This document shows, piece by piece, positions 20,379 to 30,239 of a stretch of 64,000 nt of DNA. The notes under the pieces are model-generated. The model had not been told where the DNA came from and ran no database searches. It worked only from the letters and a program-made list of their open reading frames with translations. A program made the translations under genes and the position numbers. Positions within the stretch are counted from its first letter, which is position 1. The number at the start of each line of letters is the position of its first letter. Source of the DNA: Azorinus chamasolen. Lineage: Eukaryota > Mollusca > Bivalvia > Cardiida > Solecurtidae. The stretch covers positions 78,914,003-78,978,002 of the forward strand of contig OY755241.1 in assembly GCA_963576725.1 (NCBI GenBank), given 5' to 3'.

Positions 20379-20382
20379 ACTG

Positions 20383-20992
20383 TAGATCTGATTGTACTGC
20401 TTCTTCTATGGCTAAAATAAACTGTGTTGACACACCATCATGAAAAATCACCTAATTAATATTCATGATTACTTCATGTATATTCATAAAGTAAGTGGTT
20501 AAGAAAACTGGCATTTGCAGATAGTGAAGATCGAGATCAGATGGCTCCTAAGTAGAGGTCTTGTCTGTCTTCTTATATGCAGGGCTCTTATATGTCTTCT
20601 TTGACTATGCTACATGGCTTTTATTGTCTGTATTGCAGGTCAAATGACAATTTTAAGCAGTGATTTTTTTACCTGCCAGTCCCCAGTCTTGTACTCACAA
20701 AAATCTCAATGATGCATTGAAACTAACAAAATTTAATTTTGAGGTTTTATTAATATCTTTTTTATTATAATTATAATCAATACCCAGTTTTTCATCAGCT
20801 ATTAGTATGAAAAAGCCAGTTTTACAAATATCTTTGACTGGGTGCTTTAATGTATTTTCATTGAATATTTGAACTCGTTCTTTCAATTTGGGGACTCACA
20901 GATTTGCAGTTTATCTAGTCCCAGGACTAGTGCAAGAAAATTTGTTAAAAATATCACTGTTTAAGTACTTTTATCCCCTGAAGTATTTAGAC
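20383..20992. other. Intron 4 sequence, P1 debris only
   Basis: Fragments such as TTCATGATTACTTCATG and GATCAGATGGCTCCTAAG (20470-20570) are P1 remnants. The rest is AT-rich with no exon recognised. Confidence 0.45.
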
Positions 20993-21242
20993 CATTCCCT
21001 AATATAAACACTAATCTTGTTCACACTTTTGCAAACAGAGTACACCCAGATAAGATGGCTCCTGTAAGAGCCGCCTGATCAGGGCCTGCTCTTTTTGCTT
21101 AATATGACATAATACAGATATGATTCTACCGATTCTGCCATGATGAAAACTTCCTGCATTCATTGGCCATAACATAAAATCAGTTAATAAATATTCATGA
21201 AGTCATAAACACTTGTATAAATATTCATAAAGGAAAGTGTTA
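20993..21242. mobile_element. P1 MITE whose right end seeds an array
   Basis: The core GCAAACAGAGTACACCCAGA and GGCTCCTGTAAGAGCC lies at 21033-21075. The right arm contains AATATTCATGAAGTCATAAA. The terminal AAATATTCATAAAGGAAAGT + GTTAA continues directly into the 66-bp tandem array. Confidence 0.65.
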
Positions 21243-21940
21243 ATACAGAGAAGTAGGGAGGTTATTGTCATAGAGGACTGGTATAAATATTCATAAAGGA
21301 AAGTGTTAATATAGAGAGGTAGGGAGGGTATTGTTATAGAGGACTTGTATAAATATTCATAAAGGAAAGCGTTTGTATAGAGAGGTAGGGAGGGTATTGT
21401 CATAGAGGACTGGTATAAATATTCATAAAGGAAAGTGTTAATATAGAGAGGTAGGGAGGGTATTGTTATAGAGGACTTGTATAAATATTCATAAAGGAAA
21501 GCGTTTGTATAGAGAGGTAGGGAGGGTATTGTCATAGAGGACTGGTATAAATATTCATAAAGGAAAGTGTTAATATAGAGAGGTAGGGAGGGTATTGTTA
21601 TAGAGGACTTGTATAAATATTCATAAAGGAAAGCGTTTGTATAGAGAGGTAGGGAGGGTATTGTCATAGAGGACTTGTATAAATATTCATAAAGGAAAGC
21701 ATTAATATAGAGAGGTAGGGAGGGTATTGCTATAGAGGACTTGTATAAATATTCATAAAGGAAAGTGTTAATATAGAGAGGTAGGGAGGGTATTGTCATA
21801 GAGGACTTGTATAAATATTCATAAAGGAAAGTGTTAATATAGAGAGGTAGGGAGGTTATTGTCATAGAGGACTTGTATAAATATTCATAAAGGAAAGTGT
21901 TGATATAGAGAGGTAGGGAGGGTATTGTCATCGAGGAATA
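21208..21940. repeat. 66-bp minisatellite
   Basis: About 11 copies of a 66-bp unit containing GTATAAATATTCATAAAGGA and GAGAGGTAGGGAGGGTATTG. Alternating variants (GTGTTAATATAG versus GCGTTTGTATAG) give a partial 132-bp period. Because 66 is a multiple of 3, the minus strand is open for 259 codons as a 22-residue repeat. I do not call that a gene. Confidence 0.93.
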
Positions 21941-22077
21941 TTGTCCTACACTGGAGGTCTGTTTAGTGTAAAACCCTTTCAAACCTCGTTCTCTAACATT
22001 TTAGCACCACAAGAATTACCCCAAGTAATTGGACAGACAAATTGGGTTTGCACTATTTGGTACTGTGTCAGTCTAAT

Positions 22078-22268
22078 TTAACCCTTTCCATCATAGGCTA
22101 TTTTTAGACACAACCTCTTTCAATAATCTACCGAAAAGGAGCATTAACTAGAGAAAAGGAAAATGTTAGAATTTTGAAGTTTGAAACAATTGTGATAAAT
22201 GGAGCTTTTGCTCCTGTATGGATTTTTACAGAGGTGTAGAAAGGCGTATTTATGGCGGAAAGGGTTAA
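22078..22268 (-). mobile_element. P3 MITE, copy without full palindrome
   Basis: TTAA flanks CCCTTTCCATCATAGGCT and, on the right, the complement of CCCTTTCCGCCAT. The centre is reduced to TTTGCTCCTGTATGG. Orientation is opposite to the copy at 19208. Confidence 0.75.
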
Positions 22269-22270
22269 AA

Positions 22271-22779
22271 TTAACCCTTTCCCTGTTCAATATTCATGTA
22301 AAAATTTATGACATCATGCATATTTTTGCTGTACATGAATTTTTTAGTGTAAAATTTTCATGAAAACTTTTTTACTTTGACAAAAACTGTAGAATCTGAT
22401 CTATATTTAGTCAAAAGCAAACAGAGCAGACTCTGATCAGACTGCTCCAATAGGAGTCCCTCACCATTCTGGGTTCGAATCCCAGTCTGTGCATTAGGAT
22501 TTTTCATGTGAGAAAGCCTTCCAGCTGGCCTGCGGTAGGTCACTGGTTCTACCTGGATCTTCTGTGCACGAAACATTGCAATTTGTTCCATGCACAGAAG
22601 AACCTCTGGGGTCTTCCTCCACCTTTAATTAGCTGGACGTCGTGATGTAACTGAAATACTGTTAAAATGACGTAAAACATGATGAAAACCAAAGCAACCC
22701 TAAAAATAGAAGCCATCTGATTTGGGTGTACTCTGTTTGCTAATGCATGAAAATGCATTTGTGTGAAGGAATGGGTTAA
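22271..22779. mobile_element. P1 MITE interrupted by a SINE
   Basis: It runs from TTAACCCTTTCCCTG to GGAATGGGTTAA. The core arms AGCAAACAGAGCAGACTCTG (about 22416) and GTGTACTCTGTTTGC (22725) are now about 290 bp apart because a SINE was inserted at the centre of the palindrome. Confidence 0.75.
22457..22708 (+). mobile_element. tRNA-derived SINE (MetaSINE-like), 5'-truncated
   Basis: It starts with a tRNA T-arm: stem CTGGG/CCCAG around the loop TTCGAAT, a standard B box. A central domain with GCCTTCCAGCTGG, GGTAGGTCACTGGTTCTACC and GGGGTCTTCCTCCACC follows, then a tail CAACCCTAAAAATAG. I recall this central domain from SINEs of bivalves and other animals (MetaSINE type), which a database search should confirm. 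The A-box half is missing. Confidence 0.7.
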
Positions 22780-22932
22780 CAAAATGCTGTCAAATTTGCT
22801 ATAGTTGGATTTCGAGCTCTGAGCCATTACTGCACCTTTCTATTTAAAGAAGTTGCAACCATTCTAATTTATGGGTAAGTGGACAATGGTTGTCGCAAGA
22901 AGCTCGAAGTAATAGTGCAGTATTGGTACATA

Positions 22933-23136
22933 CAGTAAAACCTCTCTATAACGGCCACTAAATTACATCAAGTATTTTGTGTTAAAGGCAGGTGGCTGCT
23001 TAAAGCAAGGTGAAAGTATAACAGAACGCTCCTGTAGGAGCGTTCTGTTTTACTTTCACCTTGCTTTAAGCAGCCACCTGTCCTAAATACCAACTAATTA
23101 ACACAATTCATTGGTCGTTATAGAGAGGTTTTACTG
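22933..23136. mobile_element. pogo/Tigger-like MITE copy 2, intact
   Basis: The element is 204 bp, flanked by TA. The ends are CAGTAAAACCTCTCTATAAC and its near-perfect inverse. Almost all of it is a fold-back, with arms GCAGGTGGCTGCTTAAAGCA and GGTGAAAGT..AACAGAACG around CTCCTGTAGGAG (23029-23040). Confidence 0.88.
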
Positions 23137-23639
23137 TATATATGCTTATTACTTGCCTGTATAACCACAGGTAATTCCCGAACAAATAAATGGTTTGTGA
23201 AGCGTTTTACCTCTACGGCTGGACTGGTCCTAAAGGTAACATCTCACGGGTCAAAATCGAAATATATACAAAAGCGGTGAGAAAGGAGAGAGACTAGGTG
23301 TCAGAATACTGGTGTAATTAGGGTATAATATCAAAAGGGTGTTTTGAAATCGCACATGAACAAGTGAATTTTTGGAATTGGCAGGAACTTCAGAATTAGA
23401 TCTATATGATTTTATAAAACAAACAAAGCAGACAACTTCTATAGGAACCCCTGATCTGGGTTTTACTAGGAGTAAAGGCATTATTAAGCCATTGTACTCT
23501 CTCATTATCAAAGCAAAGTTTGAATACTCTTGCTGTTCTCATGACATAAGTAAATGATGTTTACCTCCCTTGCATAATAGCTTTGTCTTAATTTGTAACA
23601 GTATCCCATTCATTCCATGAATATACATGTAAGAAATAA
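23137..23639. other. Intron 4 sequence, no feature recognised
   Basis: Low-copy-looking sequence. It holds short open frames on both strands that match nothing I know and lack splice or start context. Confidence 0.4.
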
Positions 23640-23968
23640 TGAGAGGAGATTTGGTATGGAAGGGAAAGATGGAGATTAGTTGTGGAGAGGGGAAAATTAA
23701 GTGAGGAAGGGGGAGATGGAGTGTGGAAGGGGGATATTGGGTAAGTGGAAGGGGGATATTGGGTAAGGGAGGGGAGATTGGATGTGAAGAGGGAAATTGG
23801 GTTTAGAGAGGAGGGAATGGGTGTGAATTGGGGAGACTGGGTGTGGAAGGGAGTAAATTGGGTAAGGAAAAGGGAGATGGGATGTGAAGAGGCCGGGAGA
23901 CTGGCTTTGATTAGGGTGGGATTGGAAGAGAGGGGAGATTGGGTGTGAAGAGGAGAGATTGGGTGAGA
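23640..23968 (+). repeat. Purine-rich degenerate minisatellite
   Basis: About 330 bp of almost pure G/A (plus T) made of loosely repeated GGGAGATTGGGTGTGAAGAG-like units of 18-22 bp. The GGGG runs make quadruplex or triplex structures possible. The 67-codon open frame in it is low complexity. Confidence 0.8.
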
Positions 23969-24029
23969 ACCTTTAGCTCTTTACCATAGAGATATTCCTT
24001 TTCACACCTTTGCAAACAAGAGTTATCTC

Positions 24030-24190
24030 AGATCAGATGGCTCCTGTAGGAGATCTAGGTAATGGCTCCTGTTGGAGATTTAGGTAATGGCTCCTGTAGG
24101 AGGTCTAGGTAATGGCTCCTGTAGGAGATCTAGGTAATGGCTCCTGTAGGAGATCTAGGTAATGGCTCCTGTAGGAGATCTAGGTAATGG
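24030..24190. repeat. 25-bp minisatellite from a P1 core
   Basis: Six copies of GGCTCCTGTAGGAGATCTAG + GTAAT. It starts inside a P1 core (GATCAGATGGCTCCTGTAGG), and the unit is the palindrome centre plus a short spacer. Confidence 0.92.
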
Positions 24191-24559
24191 AATAGTTTCT
24201 GCCAAGGCCAAAACATTCTGGGTTCAGATTCCAGTATAAACAAGAGATGTTTGTTGCCAGTATAAAAATCAGCTAAATGGTGTTCATGATGTTATTATAC
24301 AATATTCAGGGTTAAAGGATTTAAGTTGTCAAAACAGTGTCAAATTGATTTGCCCTTTATTGTCCTAAGTATTTGGACAGACAAACGTAGGCAAATAATG
24401 CAGACCCAGATCAAATAACTCCTGAATGAGCAGTTTGACCAGAGTCTACACTACTTGCTAATATAAAGGTTTATAAACTGGAGGAGAAAGGCAACTGTTT
24501 TGCAGTGGTAGGTAGGATCTCCACTACTTTCAAGTACAACAAAACCGTTATTGTGGCAA
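24191..24559. other. P1-derived debris
   Basis: Sequences such as CTGCCAAGGCCAAAACATTC (24209) and a core GACCCAGATCAAATAACTCC (24401) are decayed P1 parts. No gene. Confidence 0.5.
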
Positions 24560-25054
24560 AACCCTTACCCTGTTGTGTATTTATTACAGTTTCAATACCT
24601 AATGAATATTCATGGACAAAATAGTTAAAATGAAAAATGGAAGGTGGACCATTATAATCATTTTAGAAACTAAAGAAACAGATCTATTAAATTCCATTAA
24701 CCCTTTCCCTGTTCTATGTTTATTTCAAATTTCAATACCTACTGAATATTCATGGACAAAACAGCTATAATGAAATATGAAAGGTGGAACATTGTGGCAA
24801 TCTAAGAAAGCAAAGAAACCGATTTTTCAAATTCCAGTAGCAAACAGAGCAGACCCTTATCAGACGGCTCCTATAGGAGCCATCTGATCTGGGTCTACTC
24901 TGTTTGCAAATGTATGAAAACACGTTTATATGAGGGTTATGAGATTAAAGCAAATAGCAGACCCTGATCAGACGGTTTGTATAGGTGCTGTCTGATCTGT
25001 GTCTTCTCTCTTTTGTTAATGCATGAAAAGACATTTATTTGAGGGAAGGGTTAA
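24560..25054. mobile_element. P1 MITE split by another P1 MITE
   Basis: The left half (24560-24700) has CCCTTACCCTGTTG and GAATATTCATGGACAAAATA. The right half (24945-25054) has GCAAATAGCAGACCCTGATC and ends GAGGGAAGGGTTAA. The inner copy sits between them at a TTAA. Confidence 0.8.
24697..24948. mobile_element. P1 MITE nested in P1
   Basis: TTAA on both sides, left end CCCTTTCCCTGTTC, centre CTCCTATAGGAG, degenerate right end. The flanks join into a continuous P1 sequence (AAATTCCATTAA-AGCAAA), which supports insertion at TTAA. Confidence 0.82.
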
Positions 25055-25188
25055 CCCTTTACTCCACAGATACATCTATTGCAAACAGAGTGACCACGAT
25101 CTGATGGCTCCTTTAGGGGCTGCCTGACAAGGGTCTCTTCTACCAGATTATGGAATTGTATAGATTTGATTCTACAGTTTCTGTTGCT
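25051..25188. mobile_element. P1 MITE fragment
   Basis: It shares the TTAA at 25051 with the previous element. TTGCAAACAGAGTGACC and GGCTCCTTTAGGGGCTG are visible. It is cut by H14 after ACAGTTTCTGTTGC. Confidence 0.65.
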
Positions 25189-26090
25189 TTTTTAACTCAC
25201 AAAGTTCCAATGTCAACTATTGTGATCATCATGTGTATGTCAACATCCATAATGTGTGATGTGCGTCGTCAACATTTTATTTTATCTCCTATAAAATTAT
25301 AAGGTCAACTGTGTTGAAACTTTCCATGGATGGTCTTTGGGTGATCCTCTGTCAAAATCGCTAAAATGGTTTGAATCCACCTAGAAGTCTGGTTTCTATG
25401 CCAATCAAAAGAAAAATCTTTAAATCATTTTTTCTCCAAACTCAATGGTCAGATTTCAAAATAACTTTATGGGAATAATCATTAGGTGACATTCTACCCA
25501 AAATAGCTAAAACCATGACAATATCTAAACAACATGACGGCTAGGGGCAGTGCCTATTTTCCTTATATGTCTGTATAGAAAACACAGCAAAATCTTCAAA
25601 TCTCCTCTTCTCCAAAACCAATGATCTGATTTCTGAATAATTTGACGGCCGAGTAATCATTAGGTAACCACCTAACAAAATAGTTAAAATGTTTTGGATC
25701 CATGCAGAATTCTGATTGCCATGGCAATCAAAAGCAAAATTCTTCAAATCTCTTCTCAATAGTGGTTTAAACAGACGGTCAGATTTAAAAATAATTTAAT
25801 AGGTAACCTCCTACCAAAATAGCTAAAATGAATAGGATCTATGTGGAACTCTGGTTGCCTTTGCAACCAAATGAAAAAATGTTTAAACTTCTTCTACAAT
25901 ACCGATTGTCAGATTTTAAAATAAGTTAATGGGAATAATTATTCGGTGACCCTCTACCCTCTCAGCTGCAAGGGTGACAATATCTGAAAAAACATGGCTG
26001 TGGTGTGGCCTGTTTTCTTTATATGTCTATATAGAAAATATAGCAAACCAAATCAGGTGAGCGATAAAGGGCCATCATGGCCCTCTTGTT
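25189..26090 (+). mobile_element. Helentron-like element H14
   Basis: It starts TTTTAACTCACAAAGTTCC and has about five diverged core repeats of roughly 170 bp with TTTTCTCCAAACTCAATGGT, ACC.CCTACCAAAATAGCTA and ATATGTCTATATAGAAAA. The 3' end is CAGGTGAGCGATAA, the hairpin GGGCCATCATGGCCC and TCTTGTT. It ends 125 bp before GTF3C5 exon E. Confidence 0.7.
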
Positions 26091-26215
26091 CTTATTTTTC
26101 CTCTTCAAGACGATTCTTAAATGCGGTCACAACATAGGGTTTGTTGGAGAAATAAAGGAGCTACACTTAAATGTTTTAACTTACGCTTCTTATCTGGACT
26201 AATGAATGGTTACAG

Positions 26216-26332
26216 GAGCTGTATTACAAGTTCAAGCCGGACAAGGTGCCTCCATACCGAATGATGTACTATCCTATCTGTTATGTGGAAATTGATGAGG
26301 TCCAGTACCTAGCCCACCAGAATGACGGCAGG
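26216..26332 (+). CDS. GTF3C5: GTF3C5 internal exon E
   Basis: The acceptor TTACAG ends at 26215 and the exon is in phase 0. It encodes ELYYKFKPDKVPPYRMMYY, then PICYVEIDEVQ and HQNDGR. Human counterparts are ALPPYRQMFYQLCDLNVEELQ and HRNDGA, so this is the conserved helical segment before the acidic C-terminal tail. The donor GTGAGT follows the AGG codon. In human the next residues include ERDGWC, and I found no downstream exon encoding an equivalent up to 64000. The last 20 or so bases of the exon plus the donor are repeated twice just downstream (see 26311-26492). Confidence 0.93.
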
Positions 26333-26492
26333 GTGAGTTTTCTTGCAGTTAAATCTTTACAAGGCTTACAGGGCCCATCAGAATGATGGTAGGGTGAGTA
26401 CTCACAGTCATATCTTTCCAAAGCTTACAGAGCCCATCAGAATGATGGTAGGATGAGTACTCTCACAGTCATATCTTTCCAAGGCTTACAGG
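26311..26492 (+). repeat. Three-fold duplication of exon E end and donor
   Basis: Units of about 61 bp start at 26311, 26372 and 26431. Each carries CCCAYCAGAATGAYGGYAGG, GTGAGT (ATGAGT in the third), ATCTTTCCAA or similar and GGCTTACAG. The first unit includes the true end of exon E and its donor. The two downstream copies mimic a micro-exon with acceptor-like CTTACAG and donor-like AGGGTGAGT. Confidence 0.92.
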
Positions 26493-26559
26493 ACTTAAGC
26501 TAGAGCTGTAAATCAGGGAAAAGTTAATTGGTACTTAGAGAGATGTTTTGGTCCTGATT

Positions 26560-26736
26560 TTTATGCTCCACAAGGTAAGGGGCATATAGCCTTGCTCTTG
26601 TTCATGAATCTGTATGTCCTGCAAATCTTGTGTGTACAACTGCTCATACACCAGTGGAAGGAGTTACTTCAAGTTTTCAGAGATGAACAATGTTGATGTG
26701 ATAATGACTGAAAAGGGGGGAATTTTTGCTCCAACA
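26560..26736 (+). mobile_element. Fragment beginning TTTTATGCTCCACAAGG
   Basis: This resembles the 5' end of a Helentron-like element (TTATGCTCCACAAGGTAAGG and GGGGCATATAGCCTTG). H13 starts right after it, so it is probably a partial host element. Confidence 0.4.
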
Positions 26737-27769
26737 TTTTTAGCTCACCAGAGCACAAAGTGCTCAGGGTGAGCTTTTGTGATCACCTGATGTCCGTCGT
26801 CCGTCGTCGTGCGTCGTGCGTCGTCCGTCGTTCGTCGTTCGTCGTTCGTCGTCCGTCGTCAACAATTTGAACCTTTAAAAATCTTCTCCTCTGAATCTAT
26901 AGGGTGCTCAGCTTTCATCTTTGGCACATAGCTTCACCTATAGGTCCTTTACAAAAGTTATATAAATTATGTCCCTGGAGTCAAAATTGGCCCCACCCTG
27001 GGGGGTGTCAAGTTTTCAATAGAAACATATAGTGAAACTTTGAAAATCTTCTTCTCTGAAACTGGAAGGTTCTCAGCTTTGATATTTGGCACATAGCATC
27101 ATCTATAGGTCCTCTACAAAAGTTATATAAATCATGTCCCTGGGGTCAAAATTGGCCCCACCCTAGTGGTGGCAAGTTTTCCGAAGCTGACTGCTGTTTA
27201 AACACTAGTATCTTCCTGGCAAAAACTACATGTCCCAGAGCTTAGATATTTGGTGTATGGATCTACTTAGTTTACCTTTAAGAATTTTGTTAATATCATA
27301 GTTCTGAGGTTAAAATTGGTCCTGCCCTTTGGGTTATACTTTAAAATAGGCTTTTTCACTTCACAAACTGCGGCTAAAGGTTTCTCCTCCAACCCAGTCC
27401 ACTGAGACTGACCTAGTTCCAGTGGTTTTACCCTTAGTCTAATCAGTAGAGTGGAAATTGTGTTTAGCCAAATAAATAACAAACACTCATTTTAGATGGA
27501 GAAAACTAAGTGGATAATTCTCAAAATGCTCTTTGCATATCTATGTCCTGCATTAAGCTCTCTGATATCAATATAGAGTCTTATCAGTATATCTTTTGTG
27601 AAGTTTAGCTGAATACAAGTCAAGTGTTCTATGCTGTAGCATTCTTTATCAGTATTATAGTTGTTTCAGAATTGTTGTCTGCTTGTCTAAGATTGTTCAC
27701 ATTGTTTTTTAATACATGTCAATCTTACAATTAACTCTCTTGTACAAAACAATTATGAAGTACAATATT

Positions 27770-27827
27770 GGATTCTGATCTGACACATATGTAATTTGAA
27801 GTTACATAATGCGTCAGATCAGAATCC
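27770..27827. repeat. Perfect-arm inverted repeat
   Basis: Arms of 15 bp, GGATTCTGATCTGAC and its complement, flank a partly palindromic centre (ACATATGTAA...TTACATAATG). Family unknown. Confidence 0.7.
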
Positions 27828-28110
27828 AAACTGTGCTAGGTCTCCCTTTGCACTTTTGATAACAACTGGGATGCCTCCCTTCTGGGTAGACAGCTGATAT
27901 TTTTAGATCTGGCCTATTGCACAGACAACCCTTTACTCCAAAATTATGCATTTCTGCACCATTGCAAACAGAGTAGACCCAGATTAGATGGCTCATTTAG
28001 TAGCCATATGATCAATCTGCTCTGTTTACTTATGATATTATATAGTGCAAATTGCATTAAATTATTTCCATTTTTGTGTACAATATACAATGTACTTATA
28101 ATATGTTTAC

Positions 28111-28352
28111 TTAACCCATTCCCTCATATAAATGCCTTTTCATGCATTTGCAAACAGAGCAGACCCAGATCAGGCGGCTCCTTTAGCAGCTGTCTAAATA
28201 GGGTCTACTCTGTTTGTTAATGGAATTTGAAAGATGTTTTTCATTACTTTCTTAAATGGTTACACTTTCTATTTTTCATTATAACTATTTTGTCCATGAA
28301 CATTCAGTAGGTATTGAAATTTTGAATAAACATAGAACAGTGGAAGGGTTAA
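28111..28352. mobile_element. P1 MITE, TTAA-flanked
   Basis: TTAA at both ends, termini CCCATTCCCTCAT and (inverted) CCCTTCCACTGTTC, core GCAAACAGAGCAGACCCAGA, centre CTCCTTTAGCAG. Confidence 0.78.
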
Positions 28353-28935
28353 AAATAAGTTAAGATATGAATAATAATATGAACTCATGTATCATCATCT
28401 TCAGGTCCTTTACAAAAGTTATATTAATTATGGCCCTGGGGTCAAAATTGGCCCCGCCCCAGGGGTGGGTAGTTTTCAGTAGAAACATATAGAGCAAACT
28501 TTGAAAATCTTATGAAACTGAAAGGTGCTCAGCTTTCATATTTGGCTCATAGCATCATGTCTAAGTCCTCTACAAAAGTTATATAAATTATGCCCCTGGG
28601 GTCAAAATTGGCCCGCCCCAGGGCCGGCTAGTTTTCTATAGAAACATATAGTGAAAACTTTGAAAATCTTCTCCTCTGATAGTCTGGTGAGCGCTTCAGG
28701 GCCATTCTGGCCCTCTTGTTTATTAGAGTTTTTTTAAACAATTTTCGTGTTTATTTTCTTATATATTCTATACATGTATATATATAACTTCTCTCTAAGC
28801 TCAAAATAGTGGGCAGGTTTTACCCATTACCTCATAGGCTACTTTTAGACCAAATCTCTTTAACCCTTTCCCTAATGAATACTAGTATTCATGTAGGAAA
28901 TAACGATGTCATGAATATTAATAAGATTATTTTTA

Positions 28936-29170
28936 GCGTGTCTGTTTAGAAGAAATCACGAGCTATTGTCATAACTCCCGCATCCGTGTCGTCGTTGTCG
29001 TCGTCGCCCGAAATCTTAACATTGACCATAACTTCTTCAATTTTTTTGTTTACAACCTTCATTTTTGGTTTGCATGTTCATCTTTACAATGACGACAGAC
29101 GAGCGTTGGCACCTGTTTGTGTTAGTGAAGCCCGAAGGGCTTCACGTGAATCTTTGCTCGTAAAGCTATG
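28936..29170 (+). mobile_element. H17-type short element, copy 1
   Basis: It starts TTTTTAGCGTGTCTGTTTAG and has (TCGTCG)n at 28987-29007, CGAAATCTTAACATTGACC, ACAATGACGACAGACGAGCG and a hairpin GTGAAGCCCGAAGGGCTTCAC near the 3' end. A second copy lies at 32826-33030. Confidence 0.62.
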
Positions 29171-29174
29171 CGTT

Positions 29175-29286
29175 GCATAACCCATGAACACCGGGAGCAC
29201 GTCATTTATTTCTTATATTTATATTCCATTGTATTTCTTATATTTAAGAAATGAATGACATGCTTCCGGTGTTCATGAGGTTATGC
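29175..29286. repeat. Large imperfect inverted repeat
   Basis: The left arm GCATAACCCATGAACACCGG and a following AGCACGTCATTTATT mirror the right arm ATGACATGCTTCCGG...GAGGTTATGC, around a TTCTTATATTTA-rich centre. It forms a long hairpin inside the nested cluster. Confidence 0.75.
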
Positions 29287-29689
29287 AACTTTCTTTTTAG
29301 AATAAGGTTATATAAGAATGTAAATATTGGCATATGAACACATGACATTTTGGCTCCTAAAGGACCCGTCTTATTTAGGTCTACTCTGTTTGCAGAGGGG
29401 TCAAAATGCGCTTACAGAATGGAAAGGGTTAAATAAATCTACTGAAAAGGAGCATATATTAGAGAAAAGGAAATTTTTTAGAAATGTGTAGTTTTGAAAC
29501 CATTGTGATTAATAGAGCATTGATCCTAATGGAGGCATAAAAATGGCATCAATATGAGGCAATGGGTTAGGGAGATATGTTCTCCTGAATCACTCTCCAG
29601 CTTGAACCCTGGTTAAGAGTGATTAAGAAATATTATGAACCCTTTGCATGCGGGGAAACAAGTTGGCTGTCATTTACATTTTTCATGTG

Positions 29690-29835
29690 AGGAAGCCTTC
29701 CAGATGGTGTGTGGTAGGTTGATGGTTCTACCCATGTATTCAATGCTAATTGTCCATTTTGGGTCTTCCTCCACTTGTAATTAGCGCAACATAACTCGAA
29801 AGCAATGTAAAACCACAATACATACAAAATTACAC
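29690..29835 (+). mobile_element. SINE fragment (same central domain as 22457)
   Basis: TGAGGAAGCCTTCCAGATGG, GTAGGTTGATGGTTCTACCC and GGGTCTTCCTCCACTTGTAA match the central and 3' domains of the SINE at 22457-22708. The tRNA-like head is absent. Confidence 0.65.
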
Positions 29836-29907
29836 AAACTGAATGAAATTTACATTTAAGTAGTTATGGACTGTTCCATTTTGGAAATTGAGCATTAGAA
29901 GGGTTAA

Positions 29908-30056
29908 TGAACAGTTAAGTTTCAGATGAGATGCTAGTCAATAGTTTAGTTTCAGATGAGATGCTAGTCAATAGTTAAGTTTCAGATGAGATGCTAGTCA
30001 ATAGTTTAGTTTCAGATAAGATGTCAGTCAACAGTTTAGATTCAGATGAGATGCTA
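29908..30056 (+). repeat. 32-bp minisatellite
   Basis: Five copies of a unit with AGTTTCAGATGAGATGCTAG and TCAATAGTT. The GATGAGATGC part resembles the core of the P4-type palindromes (CCAGATGAGATGC). Confidence 0.88.
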
Positions 30057-30239
30057 ATCGTTGTTGTTGTGAGCTGCTCTTGGATGGTATTATGGGATTA
30101 CTGTTTTGCCTCCTTCAAATTAGAAACTTATATATTCATGTGAACTAGAAGTAAGTTGTTTGTGACAGAACCAGAAATAGTGTGTGGCAAATGATATAGA
30201 ACCAGATATAAGTAGCTACATCTCTGATTTAGTGTCTGA

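Larger units (their letters stand above)
19692..20382. mobile_element. pogo/Tigger-like MITE copy 1, expanded and invaded
   Basis: The end CTGTAAAACCTCTCTATAAC is mirrored by GAGAGGTTTTACTG and flanked by TA. The internal palindrome is centred on CTCCTATAGGAG (20033-20044). Two alterations are visible: a P1 MITE inserted at a TTAA (19759-20007), and the right end amplified into a 22-bp tandem array (20110-20378). Intact copies are about 205 bp. Confidence 0.8.
26737..28720 (+). mobile_element. Helentron-like element H13, interrupted
   Basis: It starts TTTTAGCTCACCAGAGCACA with a hairpin (AGAGCACAAAGTGCTC) and a (CGTCGT/CGTCCGT)n tract at 26787-26862. Core repeats with GTCCCTGGGGTCAAAATTGG lie at 26880-27180 and 28380-28680. 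The 3' end is CTGGTGAGCGCTTCAGGGCC then ATTCTGGCCCTCTTGTT. The middle (about 27200-28380) holds other sequence, including a P1 MITE. Confidence 0.65.
28860..29432. mobile_element. P1 MITE nested in P3, itself invaded
   Basis: TTAA at 28860-28863 and 29429-29432, left end CCCTTTCCCTAATGAATAC, right end GAATGGAAAGGG. It contains the H17-type element and the inverted repeat at 29175-29286. Confidence 0.7.
28819..29572 (-). mobile_element. P3 MITE hosting a P1 MITE and more
   Basis: The left part reads TTTACCCATTACCTCATAGG up to AATCTCTTTAA. The right part resumes at AATAAATCTACTGAAAAGGA and ends GAGGCAATGGGTTAG. The junction matches the uninterrupted P3 sequence, with the P1 copy at a TTAA between. 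Confidence 0.75.

Noticed and set aside
21203..21982. 259-codon open frame on the - strand
   Set aside because: It is a 66-bp minisatellite read as a 22-residue repeat that includes the P1 terminus.
24205..24245. Possible tRNA/SINE T-arm (TTCTGGGTTCAGATTCC)
   Set aside because: The sequence matches the P1 internal stretch GGCCAAAACATTC..GGGTTCA, so it is P1 debris rather than a B box.
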